Source: an uncultured Methanomicrobiales archaeon (lineage in GTDB: Archaea; Halobacteriota; Methanomicrobia; Methanomicrobiales; Methanospirillaceae). Taken from it: a stretch of 46,699 nucleotides of DNA. Where the stretch lies: contig CAIKOD010000154.1 in assembly GCA_903828975.1 (NCBI GenBank), forward strand, positions 1 through 46,699. The letters are read 5' to 3'. Within the stretch, counting starts at the first letter, position 1. Each line of letters begins with the position of its first letter. This document shows positions 1 through 7,486 of the stretch, piece by piece. Position numbers and translations under genes: made by a program. Below the pieces are notes generated by a model. It was not told the DNA's origin. It did no database searches and saw only the letters and a program-made list of their open reading frames with translations.

Positions 1-860
1 CACAGGTCACTGAAGTCAAAGGAGATGCAAAATATCCTCCCACCGGACAAGTCCAATTTATCGATGCCAATCAATTTGTCGGTATGGGGCAGCTTGACAA
101 CAGAGATGGTGAAGGTACAACAACCTTTTCCCGTTATTTAGACTTGGGAAGTCATAGTATCAACGCATATTACTGGGGTGATGGCAGTTACGCACCAAGC
201 TCTTATCTAGGTATCCCGGTACAAGTTCAGAAGGCAATTTCAACGATTAATTTAAAAACGTCAAAAACTCCAACGGTCTTTGGGGAACCGTTTACAATCT
301 GTGCAACCGTAATCAATCCTTCGACATTAGTTGCTAGCCCGACGGGAATTGTCAGTTTCGTCGCTGATGATTCGATTTCGTTGGGTTCAACCAAACTCAT
401 GTCCATTGCCTACCCAGGTTCTGATGGGACGGCTCAGATTCCTATATCTTCACTCGCATCGGGACCCCATAGTATAAAGGCCTCCTATAGTGGCGATAGT
501 AATTATCAGGCTAATTCTACCATCATCACCCAGACGGTAAAAAAAGCAGATACCAGTACGACGATTGAGGCATCGAAAATTAAGGATTTGAAAAAATTGA
601 CATCGATCAGGTTAATAGCCAGAGTCAGTGTTCTCCCTCCTGGGTTGATGGGGAATAAGATGAGGGGGGGTTGGGGAAATGTTAATTTTACTTATAAAAA
701 TACAATCATCGGTTCAGCACCCGTGATCGATGGCGTTGCAACATATACCTATACCACTACCTCACTTATAGAGGCAAGACCCGCAATTAAAGCAGTCTAT
801 CTCGGCTCAGCCAATCTAAACCCAAGCACGAGCGATATTTTGGTCATAAATGCTCCATGA
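1..860 (+). CDS. Ig-like repeat surface protein, 3' end only
   Basis: The frame is open from base 3, so the gene starts outside the window and the first ATG (84) is internal. At least two tandem beta-sandwich repeats of the bacterial Ig-like Big_3 type are visible, with the family signatures 'PTGxVxF', 'LGS', 'SGPHSIKASYSGDSNY' and a closing threonine/valine strand. The last repeat is more diverged (AVYLGSANLNPS). There is no C-terminal membrane anchor or sorting motif, so the protein is either secreted or anchored by its missing N-terminal part. Such repeats occur in large adhesin-like or S-layer-associated proteins of methanogens; the exact role cannot be read from this fragment. The gene ends just upstream of an oligo-T terminator. 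Confidence 0.75.
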   Translation, partial: QVTEVKGDAKYPPTGQVQFIDANQFVGMGQLDNRDGEGTTTFSRYLDLGSHSINAYYWGDGSYAPSSYLGIPVQVQKAISTINLKTSKTPTVFGEPFTICATVINPSTLVASPTGIVSFVADDSISLGSTKLMSIAYPGSDGTAQIPISSLASGPHSIKASYSGDSNYQANSTIITQTVKKADTSTTIEASKIKDLKKLTSIRLIARVSVLPPGLMGNKMRGGWGNVNFTYKNTIIGSAPVIDGVATYTYTTTSLIEARPAIKAVYLGSANLNPSTSDILVINAP

Positions 861-865
861 ATCCC

Positions 866-901
866 CCGAGCTAATCCGGGTTAGAAAATAATCTTTTTTT
901 T
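866..901 (+). terminator. Oligo-T terminator after Ig-like gene
   Basis: Shortly after the stop codon a weak cccg/cggg stem is followed by a run of nine T (893-901), as expected for an archaeal U-tract terminator. Confidence 0.5.
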
Positions 902-2095
902 CACCGGACTCAAATAAAGACTCTCTCCAATGTATCTAAATTTCCCATATCAGTATATCCGAATCGGCAAAAATGAGCGGGAGATCTCAATAGTCGCATG
1001 GGCATGAAGATTCCAAGTTGGTAATTATCGAAGGCTCCCTGATGATCCCCCGACCTACACCCTCACAGTTCAGAGATGTGAAGAAGGCAACCGGCAATTC
1101 ATCATGGCATTTTATACCGATCAGCGCACAGTTCATACCTCTCAAGCAAAAACTGTTTGAAGCTCACTACCTCTTTATATAACACAACCCAAGGGGTTGC
1201 AGAACTCGTTTATAAGCAAAAAAGAAGAATCGGATTCTGGGATCTATTGTATTCGCCGGCCAGAATTTGACCCCCATTAGTCAGAAGATAGATGTCTTGT
1301 TTTATAAAGAAAGTAGGGGTTCGCTATTTGTAGAGGGGATCAGTAATAAATTAAAATGTTTGAGTTGATGGGGCTCGTGCCCCCAAAACCCCCCTGTAAG
1401 ATAGTTCCGCCACCCCAGAAGGACGCCCCAGTGGCGGTTTAATAACGAATCTCAACCTATGGAACGGTTATGCTTCATTAACGGATGCTTTAGTAATTAC
1501 ACTGGAAATAGTGCCTAACTTTATGGATTTGATTCGTTCGTTTGTTATCTATGGAGAATCATCGATAATGTGAGGATCGGAGTATCGTTTTTACAGAAAG
1601 ATCCTTATGCTACCTTGCAACTTTTAGTCCATTATTATTAGAACACAAATGTGGAATCGGGTCTGGTTTATTCATCACTAAAATGAAGCAATATTACTTG
1701 AACGATAGGATAAATCTCCTATAAAGAATATATAGGAAATCACCATCGACCAGAAATTATTAGAAAAAACCAAAAAAACGGGTGTTAGAGTTCTCAAAAA
1801 AGTTGTCAAAATACGTAATATTAACCACGGGTATACGCATGACTTCTCTACGTATCGATCCCTGTTTTGTACTCGAGGAGAGAAAATGCCTAAACCAGCA
1901 AATACCTGTAGAGTAGGTCATGTCTCTGGTATAAGTATAATGGGATAAGTTGAAAATAAGATGATCCGGAGTACCCGTATCCCCTGATCATAGTTCAAGG
2001 TTAGGTGGTGACTCTCCTCTCCCTTCTATTATTATTGCACAATCCCTGAGCACTGGTGAATGAAGGCAGAGAATATTTCCACAATAATACACACC
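902..2095. other. AT-rich gene-free stretch (decayed accessory DNA)
   Basis: About 1.2 kb with no credible reading frame on either strand; stops are frequent in all frames. It contains an old copy of the MITE family described elsewhere (about 1316-1570). The rest shows no tRNA, CRISPR or conserved coding pattern that I can recognise. It ends at the left end of the IS1634-type element. It probably represents decayed mobile DNA. Confidence 0.6.
1316..1570 (+). repeat. Diverged full-length copy of the MITE family
   Basis: The order of landmarks matches the two younger copies at 5665 and 20867: 'ttcgctatt' at 1320, 'ttgatggggct' near 1365, a GC-rich hairpin with loop containing 'gaaggacgcccc' at about 1407-1440, and 'gttatcta' near 1544. 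The total length (about 255 bp) fits the 260-262 bp of the others. The terminal inverted repeats are decayed (ggggttcgct instead of GGCTCTTCGCT on the left, unrecognisable on the right), so the ends are approximate. Confidence 0.55.
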
Positions 2096-3814
2096 CCACA
2101 ATTCGCATTAAATTTTCTAGGTTTGGAATATTAGCTTAACTATATATCTTAGCTCAGAGAATCTATTTTCTAACGATGGCAGACCTCGATGGAGTAATAG
2201 AAGATTCATTCCGGTCGGTTAACCATTTGGGAATCGTGGCCGGGACGATAGATTCGTTGAACATTAGTAACATAATCGATGAGGTTTTACCGAAAAACCG
2301 GCATCATCACATAAGCCACGGCCAGGTAACAAAAGCCATGCTGGTTAATGGTCTCGGGTACGTCGAACGCCGGTTATATTTATATCCAGATTTTTTTGAA
2401 GAGGTTGCCGTAGAACGGATATTAGGGCCAGGAATACAAAGGAAACATTTGACAGATGATACTCTCGGCCGGACCCTTGATGCCATCGCAGCGTACGGTC
2501 CAACCGAACTATTCAACCTGATTGTTGGACGGTGTATCCACGAGTATAGTGAAGAGATTCAGCGGATTCATGTAGATACCACAAGTTTCAGTGTCTACGG
2601 GGACTATGATGACGAAGACCAAACGGAAGAGATCCATATTACGAAAGGTCATCCAAAGGATGGGCGGTGGGATCTCAATCGGTTCGTCTTAGGGATGGCC
2701 ACGAATCAGCATGGAATACCTCTGTTTGTCAAAACATTTTCCGGGAATGAATCTGATAAAAAGACACTTCTTTCCATTATCCAGTCAGTACGAGAAAACC
2801 TTGATTATCATCAGAAAGTATATCATATTGCTGATGCTGCGTTTTACACCGAGGAAAACCTGAAACGTATCGGTACGCATATGTTTTGGATCAGCCGGGT
2901 ACCTGCGACGTGGGGAGAAGCGCAGAAATTGCTTGATCAGGAGATCACGTTTTTACCGTGTACCGACCCCAGATACGCCTGGCATTCGAAGGAAATTGAG
3001 GTTGCAGGGAATCCCCAGAACTGGGTAATGTACCAGTCCACCGAGATGCAGGAACGTACTGAGAAGACTTTTGAAAAGAATCTGGTAAAAGAAACTGAGA
3101 AAGTCAGAAAATCACTTAAACATCTAACCTCCCTTGAATTCGCCTGCGAACCTGATGCAAGGGATGCTGCACAACGGTGGATTCAGAAACAACCACTTTT
3201 CAGATTCCTTGACCTTCGAATCGGGACGGTTATTCATCGAGTAAATCGCAAGAGAGGGCGTCCTGCAATCGATGAATCTTGTATTACCCGGTACATCATA
3301 GAATCCGAAGTAGTGCCAAATGAGGAGGCAATTGCCAATGCAAGAGAGAAATTAGGACGATTCATCCTTGCTACGAACGATCTTAATCTTAACCCCGATG
3401 ATCTCCTGGCTTATTACAAGGGTCAGGGAGCTGTGGAACAGGGTTTCAGATTTCTTAAGGATAAATCTTTCAGGATAGCCGAGATTTTCCTGAAAAAACC
3501 TTCGCGAATTCAGGCTCTTGCTGTAATTATGGTTTTATGCTTGTTTGTATTTTCGCTGACCGAATACCGATTGAGGAAAAAATTGAAGGAAACGGGTGAA
3601 TTTATACTCTCGCAGATCAAGAAACCGACCCAGAAACCGACTCTGAAATGGATATTTTTCAAGTTCAGGGGAGTTATTGAATTCAAAATCAGGGTAAATA
3701 ACTCTGAAGTATCACGGATCGGTAATATGAAGCCCGAATTGGCCAAAATCGTTTCATTGTTGGGGGCGCCATATGAAAAATATTATTTTTGAATTACTAA
3801 CTGCGGAATGTGAG
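2096..3814 (+). mobile_element. IS1634-type insertion sequence, complete
   Basis: A 1.7 kb element surrounds the transposase gene. The outer 6-mer CACACC occurs immediately outside both ends (2090-2095 and 3815-3820), a target-site duplication of the length usual for IS1634 elements. The left end (CCACAATTCGCATTAA) and the reverse complement of the right end (CTCACATTCCGCAGTTA) form an imperfect terminal inverted repeat of about 16 bp with one indel. The transposase occupies almost the whole interior and is uninterrupted, so the copy may still be active. The inverted repeats were found by eye; the duplication is exact. Confidence 0.75.
2176..3792 (+). CDS. IS1634 family transposase (DUF4277 N-terminus)
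   Basis: A 538-residue DDE transposase. The first about 110 residues match the DUF4277 domain that heads IS1634 transposases: 'ISHGQVTKAMLVNGLG', 'LYLYPDFFE', 'LGPGIQ...LTDDTLGRTLDA'. The catalytic core follows: the first Asp in 'IHVDTTSFSVYG' (about residue 131), the second in 'YHIADAAFYTEEN' (about 220), and the Glu in 'GAVEQGFRFLKD' (about 421). The length is normal for the family and the frame is intact. The ATG lies 80 bp inside the left inverted repeat. It cuts and pastes its own element by acting on the terminal repeats; the MITEs in this window have different ends and are not its substrates. Confidence 0.92.
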   Translation: MADLDGVIEDSFRSVNHLGIVAGTIDSLNISNIIDEVLPKNRHHHISHGQVTKAMLVNGLGYVERRLYLYPDFFEEVAVERILGPGIQRKHLTDDTLGRTLDAIAAYGPTELFNLIVGRCIHEYSEEIQRIHVDTTSFSVYGDYDDEDQTEEIHITKGHPKDGRWDLNRFVLGMATNQHGIPLFVKTFSGNESDKKTLLSIIQSVRENLDYHQKVYHIADAAFYTEENLKRIGTHMFWISRVPATWGEAQKLLDQEITFLPCTDPRYAWHSKEIEVAGNPQNWVMYQSTEMQERTEKTFEKNLVKETEKVRKSLKHLTSLEFACEPDARDAAQRWIQKQPLFRFLDLRIGTVIHRVNRKRGRPAIDESCITRYIIESEVVPNEEAIANAREKLGRFILATNDLNLNPDDLLAYYKGQGAVEQGFRFLKDKSFRIAEIFLKKPSRIQALAVIMVLCLFVFSLTEYRLRKKLKETGEFILSQIKKPTQKPTLKWIFFKFRGVIEFKIRVNNSEVSRIGNMKPELAKIVSLLGAPYEKYYF

Positions 3815-3856
3815 CACACCATACATGTTGTAATATTCTAAAAATAGGTTAGTGAA

Positions 3857-4216
3857 TCAGAAGAAATCGCTCACATCAAAACTGTTGCTGTAATGGTAGA
3901 TCGTTCCCGAGACTGAGGAAGATCCTGAATATCCGAAACTACCCGTATCGGAAATACCGGAGTAACTTGTATGGAAACTCGAACTACCGTATGCTGGCAT
4001 AGATCCGAAACTGCTGAATGAAGTTTGTGAATAGCTCCTCGACCAATTTTGTCCACCTGAACTGCCTGTTATTGATGAGAATGAAGAGGAGTGAAAGCCA
4101 CTATGGCTCCCAAACTGGCTGAACGAAGTAATAGAAGAAAAGGCTGAAACAGGCGAAATAAACGTAGCCATCATGATTAATACCGCAATACATCCCATTA
4201 GTTTTTTAAATTCCAT
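3857..4216 (-). CDS. Small secreted Ser/Gly-rich protein
   Basis: I chose the ATG giving MEFKKL because it starts a classical signal peptide (basic n-region, hydrophobic core, cleavage near PVSA-FSS) and has a GGGGTGG ribosome-binding site a few bases upstream; the longer frame adds 12 unlikely residues. The mature part, about 90 residues, is dominated by Ser, Gly, Phe and Tyr in loose repeats (SSFSS, SSFHTSYSG, SGSSSVSG) with no cysteine and no membrane anchor. No family recognised. The composition suggests an extended, possibly glycosylated extracellular protein. It lies between the insertion sequence and another secreted protein on the same strand, but over 240 bp separate them, so it is probably its own transcript. 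Confidence 0.55.
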   Translation of the reverse strand: MEFKKLMGCIAVLIMMATFISPVSAFSSITSFSQFGSHSGFHSSSFSSITGSSGGQNWSRSYSQTSFSSFGSMPAYGSSSFHTSYSGISDTGSFGYSGSSSVSGTIYHYSNSFDVSDFF

Positions 4217-4388
4217 TTTTTCCACCCCAGGGTCAACAGACCTAACTCCCAATACACGCTACAACCTTAAAGACTTTTTCAATATAGCACAGTTTTGCGA
4301 TATTGGGTTGTTATAATCCCTCCGCTGCCGGTATAAGACTGCAAGTGTATGGGATTCCACAGACGTCCGGATTTCGTTGTCGGTGTTT

Positions 4389-4405
4389 ACGAACATTTTG
4401 TTCGT
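4389..4405. other. Perfect 7-bp stem hairpin between two secreted-protein genes
   Basis: ACGAACA-TTT-TGTTCGT is a perfect inverted repeat downstream of the minus-strand TPR gene and upstream of the small Ser-rich gene. On the minus strand it follows an oligo-T stretch. It could be a terminator element of the TPR gene or an operator of the next gene. Confidence 0.35.
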
Positions 4406-4460
4406 CTAATTTTTGAAAAAAACTGAAAATCCGGGGGGAAGTTGTGTATATATCTGGTAT

Positions 4461-5348
4461 CTAACGCCTTCGGAAGACGATTGACAGGATCCCTGGAATC
4501 ATTATTGCTCCAAGCAGGACCGGGAGGGTGGAAGCAGCTTTTGTGGTCCCCGGAACGGCTGAAACAGGCGCGATGGTCGACGGCAGGGTTGTCACGGATA
4601 AAGTGACTGCCGGCAAATCCCTGGTTAAATTCAGGTCAACTGCGCCAACCTGCTCAGTAAGTGTCATATTTGCCTTGATTATCCCGCTGGCAAGCTGTAG
4701 TGCAACCGACCTGTTGGCCTGTATACCTAAAAGCCCCGGGTCCATCGCAATTGCCCGGTCGTAGCTCGCAACCGCCTCCTGGTATTTCCCGGCATTCATC
4801 AATGCGTCTCCCTTCCCTGCTGCTGCAGACCCGTCGGACGGGTCAAGGTGCAGTACCTGATTATAGGCAGCTATTGCCTCATCAAAGCGTTTCATGGCAG
4901 ACAGGACCTTCCCCTTTGTCATCCAGGCCTTTACCGAGTAAGGGTCAACGGAAAGGGACTTATTCAGGGTGCTGAGCGACTGGTTCAGGTCACCCTGCTG
5001 GTAAAGGGCTATTCCCTGGGAAACGAGGGATTTTGCAGAATCAGATACGCTGTCTGAACCACTTATACCTCCAGTGGAACTGTCTCCTGACGAATATGAG
5101 CTGGAAGTAGAACTACCCGAAGAAGAGCTGCTTCCCGAATCGGATGGGCCTGCGCTGTTGTCACCAGGTGTTGACCCTCCACTGCCGCTGTCATGGGTAC
5201 CCGTCCCGTCAGACCCCGGGCTGGTATACGGGCCGTCGAGCATCGACCCCCCGTTCGGGGGACCTGGTTCGAACCCGCCGCAACCACAGTCCTCTGCTGC
5301 AGCGTAAGTCCCAATTAGGAAAACACATAATATTATCCCACTCACCAC
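4461..5348 (-). CDS. Surface-anchored TPR protein
   Basis: Domain order: N-terminal signal peptide (VSGIILCVFLIGTYAAAEDC), a low-complexity Ser/Gly/Thr/Asp linker (about residues 25-105), three tetratricopeptide repeats (about 108-215; 'GDLNQSLSTLNKSLSVDP', 'KRFDEAIAAYNQVLHLDP', 'GKYQEAVASYDRAIAMDP'), a Thr/Pro stalk and a C-terminal hydrophobic segment ending in FRRR, a typical archaeal membrane anchor. TPRs bind protein partners, so this is probably a scaffold on the outer face of the cell membrane. The start is a GTG with a GAGGA-like sequence upstream; the open frame runs 11 codons further without an ATG, GTG or TTG. A Cys pair (CGCGG) just after the signal peptide is notable. Function unknown. 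Confidence 0.7.
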   Translation of the reverse strand: MVSGIILCVFLIGTYAAAEDCGCGGFEPGPPNGGSMLDGPYTSPGSDGTGTHDSGSGGSTPGDNSAGPSDSGSSSSSGSSTSSSYSSGDSSTGGISGSDSVSDSAKSLVSQGIALYQQGDLNQSLSTLNKSLSVDPYSVKAWMTKGKVLSAMKRFDEAIAAYNQVLHLDPSDGSAAAGKGDALMNAGKYQEAVASYDRAIAMDPGLLGIQANRSVALQLASGIIKANMTLTEQVGAVDLNLTRDLPAVTLSVTTLPSTIAPVSAVPGTTKAASTLPVLLGAIMIPGILSIVFRRR

Positions 5349-5523
5349 AATGATACCGGTCCTCTGGATGTTGATACGTCATTCCTCCTGCAACTAACCA
5401 TGTAATCTTCTTTCCCGCATATACATATTCTGACAAGTCTATCGCCCGTTGTCCTGTCCAATTGAATAATACGCTTATTTTCAGGTAACAGAGATCGTCC
5501 AATTAGAATACTACAATAAAAAG

Positions 5524-5539
5524 ACCAAAATATTTTGGT
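5524..5539. promoter_or_regulatory. 16-bp perfect palindrome upstream of TPR gene
   Basis: ACCAAAATATTTTGGT reads the same on both strands. It lies about 175 bp upstream of the minus-strand TPR gene start and is embedded in a larger AAAGACC/GGTCTTT inverted repeat. It may be an operator for a dimeric regulator; nothing proves it. Confidence 0.35.
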
Positions 5540-5664
5540 ATATCTGCATGCCCGGTCTTTTATCAGGTGAATCTTTTTTTTCTGGATTCTTGACTTATGA
5601 GCCTGGTAGGATTACATGATCCCCCAGGTGCCTGCCTGATCTTCCGAAACGATAAAAATCAATC

Positions 5665-5926
5665 GGCTCTTCGCTATTATGAGTGGGTAACTATGAGAGT
5701 GTAAAAAAAATGAATTGATGGGGCTCCGCCCAAAACCCCGATTCAGAGAGTTCCGCCGCCCCCGAAGGACGCCCCGGCGGCGGTTCAGTGCGTGTTGATG
5801 CAATTGTTCATAGTAGTTCCAATATTTAGAGGGCGATTTTCCAATTCTAATGTTTGATTGTCTTTTGATTTCATTTGTTGATATCTGAAGTTCAGGTTAT
5901 CTACCCACACGATTCAGCGAAGAGCC
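5665..5926. mobile_element. MITE copy 1 (262 bp, ISL3-like ends, 8-bp duplication)
   Basis: A non-coding element bounded by perfect 11-bp terminal inverted repeats (GGCTCTTCGCT ... AGCGAAGAGCC) and an exact 8-bp target duplication AATCAATC (5657-5664 and 5927-5934). Ends beginning GGCTCTT and AT-rich 8-bp duplications are characteristic of the ISL3 family, so an ISL3-type transposase supplied in trans is the likely mover. Inside is a GC-rich hairpin (CCGCCGCC...GGCGGCGG) with a conserved loop. A second copy lies at 20867-21126 and a decayed one near 1316-1570. The small reading frames inside are not genes. Confidence 0.85.
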
Positions 5927-5946
5927 AATCAATCGATGCAAGGAAA

Positions 5947-6672
5947 TTACTTGCGTGCCACCGTGATATACCCGCTATGGCAGACACTTGTTGACGGGCG
6001 TGTGCCCCTTTTGGTCCGTGTCATTACCCGCTCGATCAGCTCATAGGCAGTAATCTCGGGGAAGAGCCCCTCCATCGAATCCATTACCACGAACATATGC
6101 TCGAGGAACGGTGTATAACAGGCAAGGTACCCGCCGGGACGAATCAGGCGCTCCGCATGCTGCACGTGCTCCCCGGTCAGCGTCATATCAAGGTGTACCA
6201 CATCATACTCCCCTTCTGCTGCGAGGAAGTCGGCAGCTACAACCCGGACATTATCAAGACCGGCATCCTCAATATTGGACGCGGCAAGTTTTGCAAAGTC
6301 AGGGCGGTGTTCGTAGCTGGTAACTGTTCCCGAAACACCGCCGAAGTATATCGCCGCGATCCCGCTTCCCGTGCCTGCATCAAGGACATCATCCTTCTTG
6401 TTCATCCCCGTGCAGGCGATCACGAGCCCGATATCCTTCGGGAGCATAGGGGCGCCGCTCCGGCGTGCATGTTCAAAAAAGTCGGCAGACCTTGGGATCT
6501 TTATAGCAAATTCATTTCCTTTATGACTTGCTACCATTGTCCCCGGGGTTGCACCCGGCAGAACGCCGAGGTCAATCATACCGAGGTCGGTAGAGAGTTG
6601 TCCCGGCCCGGCACGGACAAAGTACTTCCGGTTGTTGCCGACGAGGAGGACCCGGTCCCCTGGTTCAATCAT
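5947..6672 (-). CDS. trmI: tRNA (adenine-N1)-methyltransferase TrmI
   Basis: Transfers a methyl group from S-adenosylmethionine to N1 of adenine 57/58 in the T-loop of tRNA, acting as a tetramer in archaea. The 241-residue protein has the family layout: a small N-terminal beta domain (GDRVLLVGNNRKYFV), the linker 'FFEHARRSGAPMLPKDIGLVI', then a Rossmann methyltransferase fold with SAM motif I 'DVLDAGTGSGIAAIYFG' (about residue 95), an acidic strand end 'SYEHRP', and 'YDVVHLDMTLTGEHV' with the catalytic-region Asp. The C-terminus 'THTGYI'-like strand is seen as 'SVCHSGYITVARK'. It is last in a tight operon; its ATG overlaps the NAC stop by 4 bp, implying translational coupling. Confidence 0.92.
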   Translation of the reverse strand: MIEPGDRVLLVGNNRKYFVRAGPGQLSTDLGMIDLGVLPGATPGTMVASHKGNEFAIKIPRSADFFEHARRSGAPMLPKDIGLVIACTGMNKKDDVLDAGTGSGIAAIYFGGVSGTVTSYEHRPDFAKLAASNIEDAGLDNVRVVAADFLAAEGEYDVVHLDMTLTGEHVQHAERLIRPGGYLACYTPFLEHMFVVMDSMEGLFPEITAYELIERVMTRTKRGTRPSTSVCHSGYITVARK

Positions 6673-7007
6673 GAGGATGAGAGCCTCATGATCGCTTCTG
6701 CAATATCGCCCTTCGTCTCAGTGAGCACTTTCTTTGCAGCCTCGATCGTCGCACCAGTCTGGTCAGCAACGAGGCGGACATCATCAGCCGGTATTTCCGG
6801 TGCAACCGGTTCGAACCGCGGGTCCCCGATGACCTGGTAGGTAGTGACCCCCTGCATGGTCATCGCCGAGACCTCGGCATTATCAAAAATATAGCGCCCC
6901 TTCGGGGTCGTGATGACAATCTGGCTGACATCTTCAATCTGCTCGACCTGCATCCCGAGCTGTTTCATCATCTGTTTCATCTTTTTCGGGTTCATTCCGG
7001 GTAACAT
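6669..7007 (-). CDS. nac: Nascent polypeptide-associated complex protein (NAC alpha)
   Basis: Archaeal homodimeric NAC, 112 residues, binds near the ribosomal exit tunnel and shields nascent chains. The N-terminus 'MLPGMNPKKMKQMMKQLGMQVEQI' is the family hallmark, followed by the NAC beta-barrel ('QIVITTPKGRYIFDNAEVSAMTMQGVTTYQVIGDP') and a C-terminal UBA domain (about 73-112, 'DVRLVADQTGATIEAAKKVLTETKGDIAEAIMRL'). The ATG overlaps the preceding PUA stop by one base (TAATG) and its stop overlaps the trmI start, so the three genes are translated from one message. Confidence 0.95.
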   Translation of the reverse strand: MLPGMNPKKMKQMMKQLGMQVEQIEDVSQIVITTPKGRYIFDNAEVSAMTMQGVTTYQVIGDPRFEPVAPEIPADDVRLVADQTGATIEAAKKVLTETKGDIAEAIMRLSSS

Positions 7008-7486
7008 TATACTGACCTTCCCTGCCGTACTTTTACGGCTACTCCGTAATTAAATACCAGCATCTCGGCCCCGGAGAGCATCGCTGTACCTGTCGCAAGA
7101 AGAGTATCCTCTCCCGAAACGACCAGCACCTCGTCTCCGGACCGGATCATTGGGTCTGCAGCAATAACGTGTTTTGCAAAGGCGTTCTTTCCGGCTGCTA
7201 CAAACTCGGCTACCTCAGCATTGACTTCTACCCTGTAGGACGGCGGGGGGAGTGCCTTCTGCAGCCTTTCTGCACATTCTATGCTAAGTGTCAGCCTTCC
7301 GTCCTCGGCCCGGACTGTTGCCAGGCGTATCCCACCAAGGAGTACCTGGCGGATACGGCCGGTGGTGGAGAAGCTGAACTCGCAGGAATCAGGGAAGAGC
7401 TCCGCTCCAATGCTCTTACCAAACTGGTAATCAGCAATGACCCGGACTCTCCGGGCTGTGCTGTTCTCCGAGTAACTCGTTGACAC
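7007..7486 (-). CDS. PUA domain protein
   Basis: Archaeal protein of about 159 residues with a C-terminal PUA domain (about 80-155; 'VNAEVAEFVAAGKNAFAKHVIAADPMIRSGDEVLVV', 'LLATGTAMLSGAEMLVFNYGVAVKVR'), an RNA-binding fold found in archaeosine transglycosylases and pseudouridine synthases. The N-terminal part contains the conserved 'RVIADYQFGKSIGAELFPD' typical of this stand-alone archaeal family. I prefer the GTG at 7486 because GAGGT lies nine bases upstream; an ATG at 7528 would add 14 unconserved residues. The start lies inside the 3' end of the RecJ-like gene (about 56-bp overlap), which is strong coupling. Probably acts on tRNA or rRNA; no catalytic domain is visible, so it may guide another enzyme. 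Confidence 0.8.
   Translation of the reverse strand: MSTSYSENSTARRVRVIADYQFGKSIGAELFPDSCEFSFSTTGRIRQVLLGGIRLATVRAEDGRLTLSIECAERLQKALPPPSYRVEVNAEVAEFVAAGKNAFAKHVIAADPMIRSGDEVLVVSGEDTLLATGTAMLSGAEMLVFNYGVAVKVRQGRSV

Noticed and set aside
861-2095. Possible CRISPR or RNA gene in the AT-rich stretch
   Set aside because: No regularly spaced repeats and no cloverleaf or known RNA fold could be seen; only the decayed MITE copy is supported.
2096-3814. IS1634 element as the mover of the MITEs
   Set aside because: The terminal repeats (CCACAATTCGC versus GGCTCTTCGCT) and duplication lengths (6 versus 8 bp) do not match.
5612-5803. 63-codon minus-strand frame
   Set aside because: It lies mostly inside the MITE and is not kept in the second copy; no family resemblance.
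6097-6840. 247-codon plus-strand frame
   Set aside because: Antisense to trmI and nac, whose protein families are certain.
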